The notes under the pieces are model-generated. The model was not told the origin of the DNA. It saw only the letters and a program-made list of their open reading frames with translations, and searched no databases. Of a DNA stretch of 64,000 bases, positions 33,638 through 42,838 are shown piece by piece. How positions within the stretch are numbered: the stretch's first letter is position 1; the number at the start of each line of letters is the position of its first letter. This DNA is from Gemmobacter lanyuensis (GTDB lineage: Bacteria > Pseudomonadota > Alphaproteobacteria > Rhodobacterales > Rhodobacteraceae). Both the position numbers and the translations under genes were made by a program. The stretch covers positions 62,001 to 126,000 of the forward strand of contig NZ_BMYQ01000007.1 in NCBI RefSeq assembly GCF_014652355.1. The letters are read 5' to 3'.

Positions 33638-34423
33638 ATGACGGAAGACATCTCAGGCGGGACCGTGGGCAAGGCGCTGGCGGTTCTGGATCAGGTCGCG
33701 GCCTTCGGGCGGCCGGTGCGCTTTGCCGAACTGCTGTCGGACAGCGGCTATCCCAAGGCGACGCTCTACCGGCTGCTGCAGACCCTGACCGATCAGGGCA
33801 TGCTGACCTGCGATCCCGTGACCCAGGCCTATGCACCGGGGCTGCGGCTGGTGCGGCTGGCCCATGCCGCCTGGGCACAGGCAAGCCTTGGCCCCCTCGC
33901 CCGGGCCGAGCTTGACGCCCTGTCAGCCCGCACGGGCGAGACGATCCACCTGGCGCAGCTGGATGGCGGGCAGGTTCTTTACATCGACAAGCGCAATGCA
34001 CGGAACCCGGTCGATCTGTTCAGCGCGGCGGGCAAGGTTGGCCCTGCCTATTGCACCGGGGTGGGCAAGGCCATGCTGGCGCAGCTGACCGGCCCGGCGC
34101 TGGAGGCGGCGCTGGACCGGCAGAGCTTTCACCGCCACACGGCAAGCACGCTGACCACCCGCGCAGATCTGTTTCGCGATCTGGAGACGATCAGGCACAG
34201 CGGCCTTGCCTTCGACCGTGAAGAGCATGAGCCCGGCATCATTTGCCTTGCCGCGCCCATCCTTGCGCCGGGGGGGCAGCTGCTGGGGGCCGTGTCGATC
34301 ACCACGACCACCGCGCGCAGCAGCCTTGCGGCCCTGGCCGACCTGGGGCCAGCCCTGCGGGACACCGCCGCCCGCATCGCCGCGGCGGCGGCGCCTTGGC
34401 GCTTTCCCTACCGGCCGGGCTGA
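33638..34423 (+). CDS. IclR-family transcriptional regulator
   Basis: 261 aa. The N-terminal winged helix contains RFAELLSDSGYPKATLYRLL near residues 28-47. The C-terminal GAF-like effector domain carries YCTGVGKAMLAQL near residue 130 and EHEPGIICLAAPIL near residue 196, both family signatures. It diverges from the SDR-dgoK-dgoA-rhodanese set and probably represses it, with an acid-sugar effector. The stop codon abuts the stop of the convergent LacI-family gene with no spacer. Confidence 0.92.
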   Translation: MTEDISGGTVGKALAVLDQVAAFGRPVRFAELLSDSGYPKATLYRLLQTLTDQGMLTCDPVTQAYAPGLRLVRLAHAAWAQASLGPLARAELDALSARTGETIHLAQLDGGQVLYIDKRNARNPVDLFSAAGKVGPAYCTGVGKAMLAQLTGPALEAALDRQSFHRHTASTLTTRADLFRDLETIRHSGLAFDREEHEPGIICLAAPILAPGGQLLGAVSITTTTARSSLAALADLGPALRDTAARIAAAAAPWRFPYRPG

Positions 34424-35464
34424 TCAGGCGGGCGCGGCGGTCGAACGGCGCAGTACCAGCTCGACCGGCAGGGTCAGCACCCGTCCCTCGGTCGCGGCGG
34501 GATCGGCCAGCCGCTCCAACAGCAGATCCGCCGCCGCGCGCCCCAGCGCCAGCCGATCCTGTCGGATCGTGGTCAGCGGCGGCAGCGCATAGGGGGCCGA
34601 GGCGATATCGTCGAACCCCATCACCGACACATCCTGCGGAACCGACAGGCCAAGCGCGCTCAACCCCGAGATCAGGCCGATTGCCAGCTGGTCCGAGGCG
34701 CAGATCACCGCCGTCGGCCGTGGGGTCATCGCCATGAGCCGCACCGCCGCGGCATGGCCCGCCTCCAGCGAGAAATCGCCCCCATCCACCCGTTCGGGCG
34801 GCAGGCTGAGCCCCTGCGCCGCAAGTGCGGCCTCGACCCCCGCGCGGCGTTCATCCGTCAGGATGTTTCCGGCAGGTCCGGTCAGATAAGCGACGCGCCG
34901 ATGCCCCAGCCCCACGACATGATCGACAGCAAGGCGCATCCCTTCGCGGTTGTCGCTGCGAACTGATGGCAGCGGCGCGCTGAGCGGCCATTCACAGGCA
35001 AAGACCACCTTCCCCACCGTATCGGGGGCGACCAGATCCTTCAGCGTTGCCGCAGGCAGCGACCCGTCCAGCGAAATCAACCCGTCGGCGCGCGATTCGC
35101 GCAGATGCGCCACCGGCGACCGCCCCGCCCCGCCGGTGCTATGACTGTCGGCCACCAGAAGATCGACCCCCGCCTCTTGCAGCCGGTCCTGAATGCCCTT
35201 GATGATCAGCGAAAAGAACGGGTTGCCCAGATTGGGGACCAGCGCCAGAACCGCCCCCGCGCGCTGTTTTCGTAGCGACCGCGCGAAGGAATTGACGCGA
35301 TAGCCATGCCGCTCCACCACCCCCATCACGAGGGCGCGGGTCTCTTCGGACACACGATCGGGATGCGAAAGCGCGCGGCTGACCGTGGCGGTCGAAACCC
35401 CCGCCAGGCGCGCAATATCCTTGATCACCAATGACAATCCAGCCCCCGAAACCGCAGCACCCAC
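34424..35464 (-). CDS. LacI-family transcriptional regulator of the adjacent sugar operon
   Basis: 346 aa. The helix-turn-helix VIKDIARLAGVSTATVSRAL is at residues 13-32 and the hinge near residue 58; the sugar-sensing domain begins AVLALVPNLGNPFFSLIIKG. GTG 35464 opens the frame; TTG or GTG codons at 35437, 35431 and 35428 are closer to the helix-turn-helix and could be the true start. It diverges from the eight-gene ABC transporter/sugar operon; three TGTAA-type palindromes in the gap fit a LacI-type operator. It likely represses that operon until its sugar is present. Confidence 0.9.
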   Translation of the reverse strand: MGAAVSGAGLSLVIKDIARLAGVSTATVSRALSHPDRVSEETRALVMGVVERHGYRVNSFARSLRKQRAGAVLALVPNLGNPFFSLIIKGIQDRLQEAGVDLLVADSHSTGGAGRSPVAHLRESRADGLISLDGSLPAATLKDLVAPDTVGKVVFACEWPLSAPLPSVRSDNREGMRLAVDHVVGLGHRRVAYLTGPAGNILTDERRAGVEAALAAQGLSLPPERVDGGDFSLEAGHAAAVRLMAMTPRPTAVICASDQLAIGLISGLSALGLSVPQDVSVMGFDDIASAPYALPPLTTIRQDRLALGRAAADLLLERLADPAATEGRVLTLPVELVLRRSTAAPA

Positions 35465-35470
35465 CCCTTG

Positions 35471-35484
35471 TGTAAACCATTACA
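35471..35484. promoter_or_regulatory. LacI-type operator candidate O1
   Basis: TGTAAACCATTACA, with perfect TGTAA/TTACA arms, 7 bp from the GTG of the divergent LacI-family gene; probably autoregulatory. Confidence 0.6.
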
Positions 35485-35525
35485 TTTTTCCTTGACGCAA
35501 GGCAAATCCGGTGCAACCCTATAAA

Positions 35526-35539
35526 TGTAATCGATTGCA
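35526..35539. promoter_or_regulatory. LacI-type operator candidate O2
   Basis: TGTAATCGATTGCA, arms match at 7 of 8 positions around a central CG, the classic LacI-family form. It overlaps the end of a TATAAA (35520-35525) that could be the -10 of the transporter operon. Confidence 0.7.
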
Positions 35540-35559
35540 CCACTTTGAGGAGAGTCGGA

Positions 35560-35573
35560 TGTAATCGTTTGCC
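35560..35573. promoter_or_regulatory. LacI-type operator candidate O3
   Basis: TGTAATCGTTTGCC, same left arm as O2 and a degenerate right arm, 34 bp downstream of O2 (about three helical turns), allowing looping between sites. Confidence 0.55.
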
Positions 35574-35627
35574 AACAGGAGGACGGCCCCAGACGCACCC
35601 GCGCAGGCCGACAGGAGGAGATTAGGA

Positions 35628-36866
35628 ATGACCCATTCGACCATGCGCCGCCTGCTGGCGGGCGCAGCGATGTTCTGCACCCCGATGATGGCCCATGCCA
35701 CCGATCTGGAAATCACCCATTGGTGGACCTCGGGCGGCGAGGCTGCGGCGGTGAAGGAACTCGCCCGCGAATTCGAAGCTAAGACCGGCCACACCTGGGT
35801 CGATGGCGCCATTGCCGGATCGGGCGACGTGGCGCGCCCGGTGATCGTGTCGCGCATTCTGGGCGGCGATCCGATGGCGGCAACGCAGCTTAACCATGGC
35901 CAGCAGGCGCGCGAGCTGATCGAGGCGGGCCTCCTTCTCGACCTGACCGACATCGCCGAGAAAGGCAAATGGCGCGAGATCGTCAAGCCCGCTTCGCTGC
36001 TGGATGCCTGCACCGTCGATGGCCGGGTCTATTGCGCGCCGCTCAATATTCATTCGCCGCAATGGATGTGGACCTCACCCGCCGCCTTCGAGGCCGCAGG
36101 CGCGACCCCCGCCACCAACTGGGAAGAGCTGAAGGCCGCCGCGCCCAAACTGCGCGAGGCCGGCAAGGTGCCGTTGGCGCTCGGGATGCAGGGCTGGCAG
36201 CAATCGTACCTTGTGTCGGGGCTGATCATCGCCAAGGGCGGCAAGGATGCCTTCTACAAGGCCTACCGCGATGCCGATGCCGACCTTCTGTCGGGCGAGA
36301 TGATCACGCAGGTCTTTGGTGAACTCGCCATCGCACGGGATCTGTCGAAAGGCGGCAATGTGCAGGACTGGAACCTCGCCACCGCCAAGATCATCAATGG
36401 CGAAGCCGGTGCCCAGGTGATGGGCGATTGGGCGCAGGGCGAATTCGCCGTGGCAGGCAAGGTCGCGGGCAGCGATTACAACTGCTTCATCGGCATGGGT
36501 GGCGATCCGGTGATTTCGACCGGCGGGGACGCCTTCTACTTCCCGGTGAACAAGGATGCGGCCATCACCGAGGCGCAGAAGGAACTGGCCAAGGTCATCC
36601 TTTCGCCCGAAGCGCAGGTGGCCTTCAACCTCAAGAAAGGCTCGCTGCCGGTGCGCGGCGATGTCGATCTCGCCGCCGCGAATGACTGCATGAAAAAGGG
36701 GCTGGAGACACTTGCCGCGGGGAATGTCATCGACAGCACCGAACAGCTGATCTCGCCCGATGCGACGGGCCAGATCAATGACCTGATGTCAGAGTTCTTC
36801 GGTTCGGACATGGCGCCGGCCGATGCTCAGGCGCGCTTTGCCGAGATCCTGACCGGCGACAAGTAA
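35628..36866 (+). CDS. Sugar ABC transporter substrate-binding protein (CUT1 type)
   Basis: 412 aa. Signal peptide over residues 1-24 (MRRLLAGAAMFCTPMMAHA at its core), mature start near TDLEITHWWTSGGEAAA, which is typical of CUT1 family-1 binding proteins for oligosaccharides, glucose or polyols. SPQWMWTSPAAFEAAG near residue 145 and QVMGDWAQGEF near residue 265 are family landmarks. ATG 35628 follows GGAGGAGATTAGGA. First gene of the operon, followed by a stable hairpin, the usual way to keep binding protein in excess. Glucose-type or 3-keto-glycoside precursors are possible ligands. Confidence 0.93.
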   Translation: MTHSTMRRLLAGAAMFCTPMMAHATDLEITHWWTSGGEAAAVKELAREFEAKTGHTWVDGAIAGSGDVARPVIVSRILGGDPMAATQLNHGQQARELIEAGLLLDLTDIAEKGKWREIVKPASLLDACTVDGRVYCAPLNIHSPQWMWTSPAAFEAAGATPATNWEELKAAAPKLREAGKVPLALGMQGWQQSYLVSGLIIAKGGKDAFYKAYRDADADLLSGEMITQVFGELAIARDLSKGGNVQDWNLATAKIINGEAGAQVMGDWAQGEFAVAGKVAGSDYNCFIGMGGDPVISTGGDAFYFPVNKDAAITEAQKELAKVILSPEAQVAFNLKKGSLPVRGDVDLAAANDCMKKGLETLAAGNVIDSTEQLISPDATGQINDLMSEFFGSDMAPADAQARFAEILTGDK

Positions 36867-36878
36867 GCGCCCCTCCCG

Positions 36879-36909
36879 CCCGTCTCCGGTGACCCTGACC
36901 GGAGACGGG
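36879..36909 (+). terminator. Intercistronic hairpin after binding-protein gene
   Basis: 12-bp perfect stem CCCGTCTCCGGT / ACCGGAGACGGG with a 7-nt loop, followed by TTCCCC. It probably stabilises the upstream mRNA and attenuates the permease genes. Confidence 0.65.
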
Positions 36910-36943
36910 TTCCCCTCTGACACGACAAAGTGGAGCGCCGACC

Positions 36944-37837
36944 ATGTCCGGCCGAGACCGCCCCGCGCAACTGCTGCGCAACCTGCCCGCCAAACTGGCC
37001 GCCCTGCCCATGATCCTGACCGCGCTGGTCGTCTTCATTGGCTGTTCACTCTGGACGGTGGTGCATTCCTTCACCAAATCGCGGCTGCTGCCCAAGCTCG
37101 ATTTCGTGGGTCTGGATCAGTATGATCGGCTCTGGTCCACGCCGCGCTGGCTGGTGTCGATCGAGAATCTGGCAATCTACGGCATTTGCGCGCTGATCCT
37201 GTCGCTGGTGCTGGGCTTTGTGTTGGCGGCGCTGCTGGATCAGAAGATCCGGTTCGAAGACGGGTTCCGCACCATCATCCTTTACCCCTATGCGCTTTCG
37301 TTCATCGTGACGGGGCTGGTGTGGCAATGGATCCTGAACCCCGATTTCGGCATCCAGAACATCGTGCGCGGGCTGGGCTTTGAAAGCTTCGTCTTTGATC
37401 CGCTGCACAACCCCGATCAGGTGCTGTTCGCGCTGCTGATCGCGGGGCTCTGGCAGGGGACCGGGCTGGTCACGGTCATCCTGCTCGCCGGGCTGCGCGG
37501 CATTGACGAGGATATCTGGAAGGCCGCCCGCGTGGACGGAATCCCCGCCTGGAAGACCTATCTGCGCGTGGTCATCCCGATGATGCGCCCGGTCTTTGCC
37601 ACCTGCCTCGTCCTCGTCTCGGCCGGAATCGTCAAGCTCTATGACCTTGTCGTCGCGCTGACGAATGGCGGCCCCGGCATCGCGTCCGAAACGCCTGCGA
37701 AATACGTCTACGACTCGATGTTCAACAAACAGAACCTCGGTCAGGGATTTGCGGCCTCGACCATGATGCTGCTCACCGTTCTCATCATCATCGTGCCTTG
37801 GGCCATGTTCGAATTCAGAGGAAAGCGCCGTGATTGA
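36944..37837 (+). CDS. Sugar ABC transporter permease, first subunit (MalF-like)
   Basis: 297 aa inner-membrane subunit with six hydrophobic segments, first at residues 25-47. The EAA loop is near residue 190 (DEDIWKAARVDGIPAWKTYL), contacting the ATPase encoded two genes on. The N-terminal part AALPMILTALVVFIGCSLWTVVHSFTK is shared with glucose-type CUT1 permeases (only its ends, AALPMI and VVHSFTK, are needed to recognise it). Its stop overlaps the GTG start of the second permease by 8 nt. Confidence 0.92.
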   Translation: MSGRDRPAQLLRNLPAKLAALPMILTALVVFIGCSLWTVVHSFTKSRLLPKLDFVGLDQYDRLWSTPRWLVSIENLAIYGICALILSLVLGFVLAALLDQKIRFEDGFRTIILYPYALSFIVTGLVWQWILNPDFGIQNIVRGLGFESFVFDPLHNPDQVLFALLIAGLWQGTGLVTVILLAGLRGIDEDIWKAARVDGIPAWKTYLRVVIPMMRPVFATCLVLVSAGIVKLYDLVVALTNGGPGIASETPAKYVYDSMFNKQNLGQGFAASTMMLLTVLIIIVPWAMFEFRGKRRD

Positions 37838-38738
37838 CGCCCCCTTCCCCCGCACCCTATCCGGCCCCGCCGGATCGCGGCCCCGCACCCGGATCGCGCC
37901 GAAACGGCTGATGATCTATGCCGCGCTGCTCATCGTGTCGGTCTATTACCTTCTGCCGCTCTGGGTCATGGTGATGACCTCGCTCAAGGGAATGCCGGAA
38001 ATCCGCATGGGCAATATCTTTGCCCCGCCGGTCGAGATCACCTTCGAACCCTGGGTCAAGGCCTGGTCTTCAGCCTGCACGGGGCTGAACTGCGATGGCC
38101 TGTCGCGGGGCTTCTGGAATTCAGTGATGATCGTGGTGCCTTCGGTGGTGATCTCGATCGCCGTGGCCTCGGTCAATGGCTATGCGCTGGTGAACTGGAA
38201 ATTCCGCGGGTCCGAGGTGTTCTTCACCATCCTGCTCTTTGGCGCCTTCATCCCCTATCAGGTGATGATCTATCCCTTGGTGATCATCCTGCGTGAACTG
38301 GGGCTGATGGGGTCGGTCTGGGGGCTGGTGCTGGTGCATACGATCTTCGGCATGCCGATCATCACCCTGCTTTTCCGCAACTACTTTGCAAGCCTGCCCG
38401 AAGAGCTGTTCAAGGCCGCGCGCGTCGATGGCGCGGGATTCTGGGGCATCTTCCTGCGGGTGCTGGTGCCGATGTCGCTGCCCATCTTCACCGTGGCCGT
38501 GATCCTGCAGATCACCGGCATCTGGAACGACTTCCTCTTTGGCGTGATCTATACCAAGCCCGACACCTACCCGATGACGGTGCAGCTCAACAACATCGTC
38601 AATTCGGTGCAGGGCGTGAAGGAATACAACGTCAACATGGCCGCGACCCTGCTGACCGGCCTTGTCCCCCTCTCCATCTACCTCATCTCCGGCAAGCTCT
38701 TTGTCCGCGGCATCGCCGCAGGCGCCGTGAAAGGCTGA
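37830..38738 (+). CDS. Sugar ABC transporter permease, second subunit (MalG-like)
   Basis: 302 aa, GTG start at 37830 overlapping the previous stop. Six hydrophobic segments; EAA loop near residue 200 (EELFKAARVDGAGFWGIFLR). An extracytoplasmic insertion near residues 75-95 includes two Cys (SACTGLNC), seen in the glucose/mannose-type branch of CUT1 permeases. Forms the channel with the first permease. Confidence 0.92.
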   Translation: MIDAPFPRTLSGPAGSRPRTRIAPKRLMIYAALLIVSVYYLLPLWVMVMTSLKGMPEIRMGNIFAPPVEITFEPWVKAWSSACTGLNCDGLSRGFWNSVMIVVPSVVISIAVASVNGYALVNWKFRGSEVFFTILLFGAFIPYQVMIYPLVIILRELGLMGSVWGLVLVHTIFGMPIITLLFRNYFASLPEELFKAARVDGAGFWGIFLRVLVPMSLPIFTVAVILQITGIWNDFLFGVIYTKPDTYPMTVQLNNIVNSVQGVKEYNVNMAATLLTGLVPLSIYLISGKLFVRGIAAGAVKG

Positions 38739-38742
38739 TCCC

Positions 38743-39852
38743 ATGCTCGACCAAACGCACACCCCTGCCGCGGCCCTTGCGGGTCTTTCGGTCTCGATCC
38801 GCGATCTGACGCTGTCATTCGGGTCGGTCACGGTGCTGAAAGACCTGAACCTTGATATCGGCAACGGCGAATTCCTGGTGCTTCTGGGCGCCTCGGGCTG
38901 CGGCAAGTCCACGCTGCTGAACTGCATCGCCGGGCTGATCGAACCCACGGGCGGGCAGATCTTCATCTCGGGGCAGAATGTCACCTGGGCGGAACCCTCG
39001 GCCCGCGGCATCGGCATGGTGTTCCAGTCCTATGCGCTTTACCCGCAGATGACGGTCGAGGGGAATCTGTCCTTCGGCCTCCGCAATGCCGGGGTGGCCC
39101 GCGATGAAATCGCCCGCCGTGTGGCACGGGCGGCGGAAATCCTGCAACTGCAACCGCTGCTCAAACGCAAGCCTGCGGCCCTTTCGGGCGGGCAGCGCCA
39201 GCGCGTCGCCATTGGCCGGGCGCTGGTCAGGGATGTGGATGTCTTTCTGTTCGACGAACCGCTGTCGAACCTCGATGCCAAGCTGCGCGCGGAGCTTCGG
39301 GTGGAAATCAAGCGCCTGCACCAGAACCTCAAGAACACGATGATCTATGTCACCCATGACCAGATCGAGGCGATGACCCTGGCCGACCGCATCGCCATCA
39401 TGAAGGGCGGCATCGTGCAGCAGCTGGCCGCACCACTCGAAATCTACAACCGCCCCGCCAATCTTTACGTCGCGGGCTTCATCGGATCACCCCCGATGAA
39501 CTTCCTGAAGGGGCGCTTGGAAAACCGGCTCTTCAAGGGCGCGATCACGGTGCCGATGGCGGATTATGATTTCACAACCGCCCCCACCGATGGCGAGGTG
39601 GTCTTCGGCATCCGCCCCGAACATGTCGCCCTTGGCGCCGCCGCCGAAACCAGCCCCATCCGCACCGAGATCACCGTCGAGGTGATCGAACCCATGGGCG
39701 CCGATACCCTGATCTGGACGGCCATCGGCACCGATCCCTTCCGCATCCGCATCGACGGACAGACCCGCATCGCCCCGGGCGACCGGCTGACCATCGGCTT
39801 CGATCCGGCCTGCGCCTCGCTCTTTGACGCCAAAACCGAAAACCGTCTCTGA
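38743..39852 (+). CDS. Sugar ABC transporter ATP-binding protein (MalK/UgpC family)
   Basis: 369 aa. Walker A GASGCGKST near residue 48, Q-loop MVFQSYALYP, signature LSGGQRQRVAIGRAL near residue 147, Walker B VFLFDEPLSNLDAKLR, switch His YVTHDQ. The C-terminal 130 residues form the OB-fold TOBE region (GIRPEHVALG) of the MalK/UgpC group, which allows regulation or sharing between importers. ATG 38743 follows the permease stop by 4 nt. It energises the CUT1 transporter of this operon. Confidence 0.94.
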   Translation: MLDQTHTPAAALAGLSVSIRDLTLSFGSVTVLKDLNLDIGNGEFLVLLGASGCGKSTLLNCIAGLIEPTGGQIFISGQNVTWAEPSARGIGMVFQSYALYPQMTVEGNLSFGLRNAGVARDEIARRVARAAEILQLQPLLKRKPAALSGGQRQRVAIGRALVRDVDVFLFDEPLSNLDAKLRAELRVEIKRLHQNLKNTMIYVTHDQIEAMTLADRIAIMKGGIVQQLAAPLEIYNRPANLYVAGFIGSPPMNFLKGRLENRLFKGAITVPMADYDFTTAPTDGEVVFGIRPEHVALGAAAETSPIRTEITVEVIEPMGADTLIWTAIGTDPFRIRIDGQTRIAPGDRLTIGFDPACASLFDAKTENRL

Positions 39853-39863
39853 AAGACCCAGCC

Positions 39864-40610
39864 ATGAAACTGTCGTTCCAACTCTATTCCGCCCGCAACT
39901 TCACCCCTTGGGCCGATATCATCGCCCGTCTCGGCGCGCTGGGGTATGAATCCGCCGAAGGCTTTGGCCCGCTTTATGAAGACCCCGCCGCCACCCGCGC
40001 CGCGCTGGATGCCGCGGGCCTGACCATGCCGACGCTGCATGTCTCGCTCGACATGGCCGAGGGCGATACCGACGCGCTGGTCGCGCTGGCCCGCACTCTG
40101 GGGGCCACCGCCGTCTATGTGCCCTGGATCGCACCCGAGGCCCGCCCGACCGATGCCGCAGGCTGGGCCGCGCTGGCCGACCGGCTGGCCGCCTGTCATG
40201 CCCGCATCACTGCCCATGGCCTGACCTTCGGCTGGCACAACCATGATTTCGAATTCTTCCCCCTGCCCGATGGCCAGATCCCGATGGAGATCCTGCTGAC
40301 CCGCGCGCCCCAGATCGACTGGGAGGCAGATCTCGCCTGGATCGTCCGCGGCAAGGCAGATCCGCTGGACTGGATCACCCGCCACGGCGCCCGCATCACC
40401 GCCGCCCATTTCAAGGACATCGCCCCCGCGGGCGAAAAGACCGATGAGGACGGCTGGGCCGATCCCGGCACCGGCACCGTGGACTGGGCCGCCCTGCACC
40501 GCGCCCTGAAGACGCAAACCCGCTGTGCGGTTCTGGTGGCCGAACATGACAATCCGTCCAGCTTTGACCGCTTCGCCACCCAGGCCGTCGCCACCTACCG
40601 CAGCTTCTGA
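39864..40610 (+). CDS. Sugar phosphate isomerase/epimerase family TIM-barrel protein
   Basis: 248 aa xylose-isomerase-like barrel. It opens LSFQLYSARNF, and metal/substrate residues are seen in WHNHDFEF near residue 122, DWEADLAW near residue 152, AHFKDIAP near residue 182 and VAEHDNP near residue 226. It lies 11 nt after the ATPase gene and 12 nt before a Gfo/Idh/MocA gene. Such pairs act on oxidised sugars (3-keto-glycosides, inosose and similar), where the barrel enzyme can isomerise or eliminate after the dehydrogenase oxidises. The exact reaction cannot be read from sequence. Confidence 0.87.
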   Translation: MKLSFQLYSARNFTPWADIIARLGALGYESAEGFGPLYEDPAATRAALDAAGLTMPTLHVSLDMAEGDTDALVALARTLGATAVYVPWIAPEARPTDAAGWAALADRLAACHARITAHGLTFGWHNHDFEFFPLPDGQIPMEILLTRAPQIDWEADLAWIVRGKADPLDWITRHGARITAAHFKDIAPAGEKTDEDGWADPGTGTVDWAALHRALKTQTRCAVLVAEHDNPSSFDRFATQAVATYRSF

Positions 40611-40622
40611 AAGACCTTACCC

Positions 40623-41753
40623 ATGACCAAGACCCTCAATGTCGGCCTGATCGGCTGCGGCAATATCTCGACCTCCTACCTCGGCCGCGCGCCCAATTTC
40701 AAAGGCATCAAATTCACCGCAGTGGCGGATGTGAACCCCGCCGCTACCGAGGCCCGCGCCGCCGAATACGGCGTCACGGCCCTGTCGGTCGAGGCGCTGC
40801 TGGCCGATCCAGGCATCGACATGGTGGTGAACCTGACCATCCCCGCCGCGCATTACGCCGTCTCCAAGGCCGCGCTCGAGGCCGGAAAGCATGTCTATTC
40901 CGAAAAGCCCTATGTGCTGACGCTGGAGGAAGGCCGCAATCTGGCCGCCACCGCCGCCGCGCGCGGGCTGCGTGTGGGGTCGGCCCCCGATACGATCCTT
41001 GGCAGCTCGCATCAGCTGGCCCGCCACATCATCGACAGCGGCGCGGTGGGCAAGATCACCTCCGGCACCTGCTTTGTCATGAGCCACGGGATGGAGGACT
41101 GGCACCCCAACCCCGACTTCTTCTTCCTGCCGGGGGGTGGGCCGATCCTTGATCTGGGGCCCTATTACATTGCCAATCTGGTGCAGCTTCTGGGTCCGGT
41201 CGCCCGCGTCACCGCGCTGACCGCCACGCCACAATCCAGCCGCACCATCGGCAATGGCCCCCGTCTGGGCGAAGAGGTGCCGGTCCGCACCCCCACCACA
41301 ATCCACGCACTGCTGCAATTCGCCTCGGGCGCGGTCATCACGCTGGTGGCAAGCTGGGATGTCTGGCAGCATGATCTGGCGAATATGGCGCTTTATGGCA
41401 GCGAAGGCACGCTGCATGTGCCTGATCCCAACTTCTTTGACGGCCCCGTCCGTATGACCCACCGGGGCGAGGCCGCCGATCTGCCCGCCTGGGACCACCC
41501 GCTTGGGCCCAAAAACCGGCACGAAGTCTGGGGCAGCGTCGCAGATTACCGCACCGCCGGGCTGGCCGACATGGCGTTGGCCATTTCCGAGGGCCGCCCC
41601 CACCGCTGCAACGATGCCTTCGCCCTGCATGTGGTCGAGGTGATGACCGGCATCCTGCGTGCGGGCGAAATCGGCGGCTTTGTCGCCATGACCACCACCT
41701 GCGACCGCCCCGAGCCGCTCGGCCCCGAGGCCGCCCGCGCCCTGATGGCCTGA
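40623..41753 (+). CDS. Gfo/Idh/MocA-family oxidoreductase
   Basis: 376 aa NAD(P)-dependent dehydrogenase. N-terminal Rossmann motif VGLIGCGNISTSYL at residues 7-20, then the family EKP motif in YSEKPYVLTLEEG near residue 95, which places the catalytic Lys. The C-terminal alpha/beta domain includes DLGPYYIANLVQLLGPV near residue 178 with the usual conserved Asp. Substrates of the family are free sugars, glycosides and cyclitols. Embedded in the transporter operon 12 nt after the TIM-barrel gene, it probably oxidises or reduces the imported sugar. Confidence 0.9.
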   Translation: MTKTLNVGLIGCGNISTSYLGRAPNFKGIKFTAVADVNPAATEARAAEYGVTALSVEALLADPGIDMVVNLTIPAAHYAVSKAALEAGKHVYSEKPYVLTLEEGRNLAATAAARGLRVGSAPDTILGSSHQLARHIIDSGAVGKITSGTCFVMSHGMEDWHPNPDFFFLPGGGPILDLGPYYIANLVQLLGPVARVTALTATPQSSRTIGNGPRLGEEVPVRTPTTIHALLQFASGAVITLVASWDVWQHDLANMALYGSEGTLHVPDPNFFDGPVRMTHRGEAADLPAWDHPLGPKNRHEVWGSVADYRTAGLADMALAISEGRPHRCNDAFALHVVEVMTGILRAGEIGGFVAMTTTCDRPEPLGPEAARALMA

Positions 41754-41764
41754 AAGGACCGACC

Positions 41765-42838
41765 ATGAGTGACCGAAAGACGGGCATCAAGGGCCCGGCG
41801 ATCTTCCTCGCGCAATTCGCAGGCGATGCCGCCCCCTTTGACAGCCTGCCCAATATTGCCCGCTGGGCGGCGGACCTGGGCTACAAGGGCATCCAGCTGC
41901 CCGCCGATCCGCGCTTCATCGACCTCGACCGCGCGGCAAGTTCGAAAACCTATTGCGATGACCTGCGCGGCATCTGCGCCGAGGCGGGCGTCGAGATCAC
42001 CGAGCTTTCGACCCATATTCAGGGCCAGCTGGTCGCCGTGCATCCGGCCTATGCGCCGCAGTTCGACAGTTTCGCCCCCCCTGCCCTGCGCGGCCAGCCC
42101 AAGGCGCAGGCAGAATGGGCGGCGGGCGAGGTGATCAAGGCGGCCCATGCCTCGCATAATCTGGGGCTGGGGGTGCAGGTGGGCTTTTCCGGGGCATTGG
42201 CCTGGCCCTACCTTTACCCTTGGCCGCAGCGCCCCGCCGGTCTGGTGGACGAGGCCTTCGGCGAACTTGCCCGCCGCTGGCGCCCCATTCTGGATGTGCA
42301 TGAAGACCTTGGCGTCGATTATGCCTATGAACTCCACCCCGGCGAAGACCTGATGGATGGGGCGAGCTTTGAACGTTTCGTCGCGGCCACGGGCGATCAC
42401 CCCCGCGCCTGCATCAACTATGACCCGTCGCATTTCCTGCTGCAGCAGCTGGATTATCTGGCTTTCATCGACCTTTACGCCGACCGCATCCGCGCCTTCC
42501 ATGTGAAGGATGCCGAATTCCTGCCCACCGCGCGGCAGGGCGTCTATTCCGGTTTTGCCGGCTGGGCCGACCGCGCGGGGCGCTTCCGGTCGCTGGGGGA
42601 CGGGCAGGTCGATTTCCGCGGGGTCTTTTCGCGGCTGACCAAGGCGGGCTATGCGGGCTGGGCGGTGCTGGAATGGGAATGTGCGCTCAAATCCCCCGCG
42701 CAGGGCGCGGCGGAAGGCGCCCCCTTCATCGCGGCGCATCTGATCGAACCTACCCCCCGCGCCTTTGACGATTTCGCAGGCGCCACCACCGACCGCACAG
42801 CCCTGCGCCAGATGCTGGGATTGGAGGAAACCCCATGA
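41765..42838 (+). CDS. Sugar phosphate isomerase/epimerase family protein, long form
   Basis: 357 aa TIM barrel, about 100 aa longer than the first one in the operon. Likely metal ligands: Glu in YELHPGEDL near residue 189, Asp/His in NYDPSHFLL near residue 221, His in FHVKDAEF near residue 250, and Glu in VLEWECALK near residue 304. The long form resembles enzymes found beside Gfo/Idh/MocA dehydrogenases in 3-keto-glycoside or C-glycoside pathways. Its stop overlaps the next start in ATGA, so it is coupled to the second dehydrogenase. Confidence 0.87.
   Translation: MSDRKTGIKGPAIFLAQFAGDAAPFDSLPNIARWAADLGYKGIQLPADPRFIDLDRAASSKTYCDDLRGICAEAGVEITELSTHIQGQLVAVHPAYAPQFDSFAPPALRGQPKAQAEWAAGEVIKAAHASHNLGLGVQVGFSGALAWPYLYPWPQRPAGLVDEAFGELARRWRPILDVHEDLGVDYAYELHPGEDLMDGASFERFVAATGDHPRACINYDPSHFLLQQLDYLAFIDLYADRIRAFHVKDAEFLPTARQGVYSGFAGWADRAGRFRSLGDGQVDFRGVFSRLTKAGYAGWAVLEWECALKSPAQGAAEGAPFIAAHLIEPTPRAFDDFAGATTDRTALRQMLGLEETP

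Noticed and set aside
35492-35525. TTGACG and TATAAA as a sigma-70 promoter for the sugar operon
   Set aside because: The spacing is 22 bp, too long for a standard -35/-10 pair, so only the TATAAA is mentioned as a possible -10.
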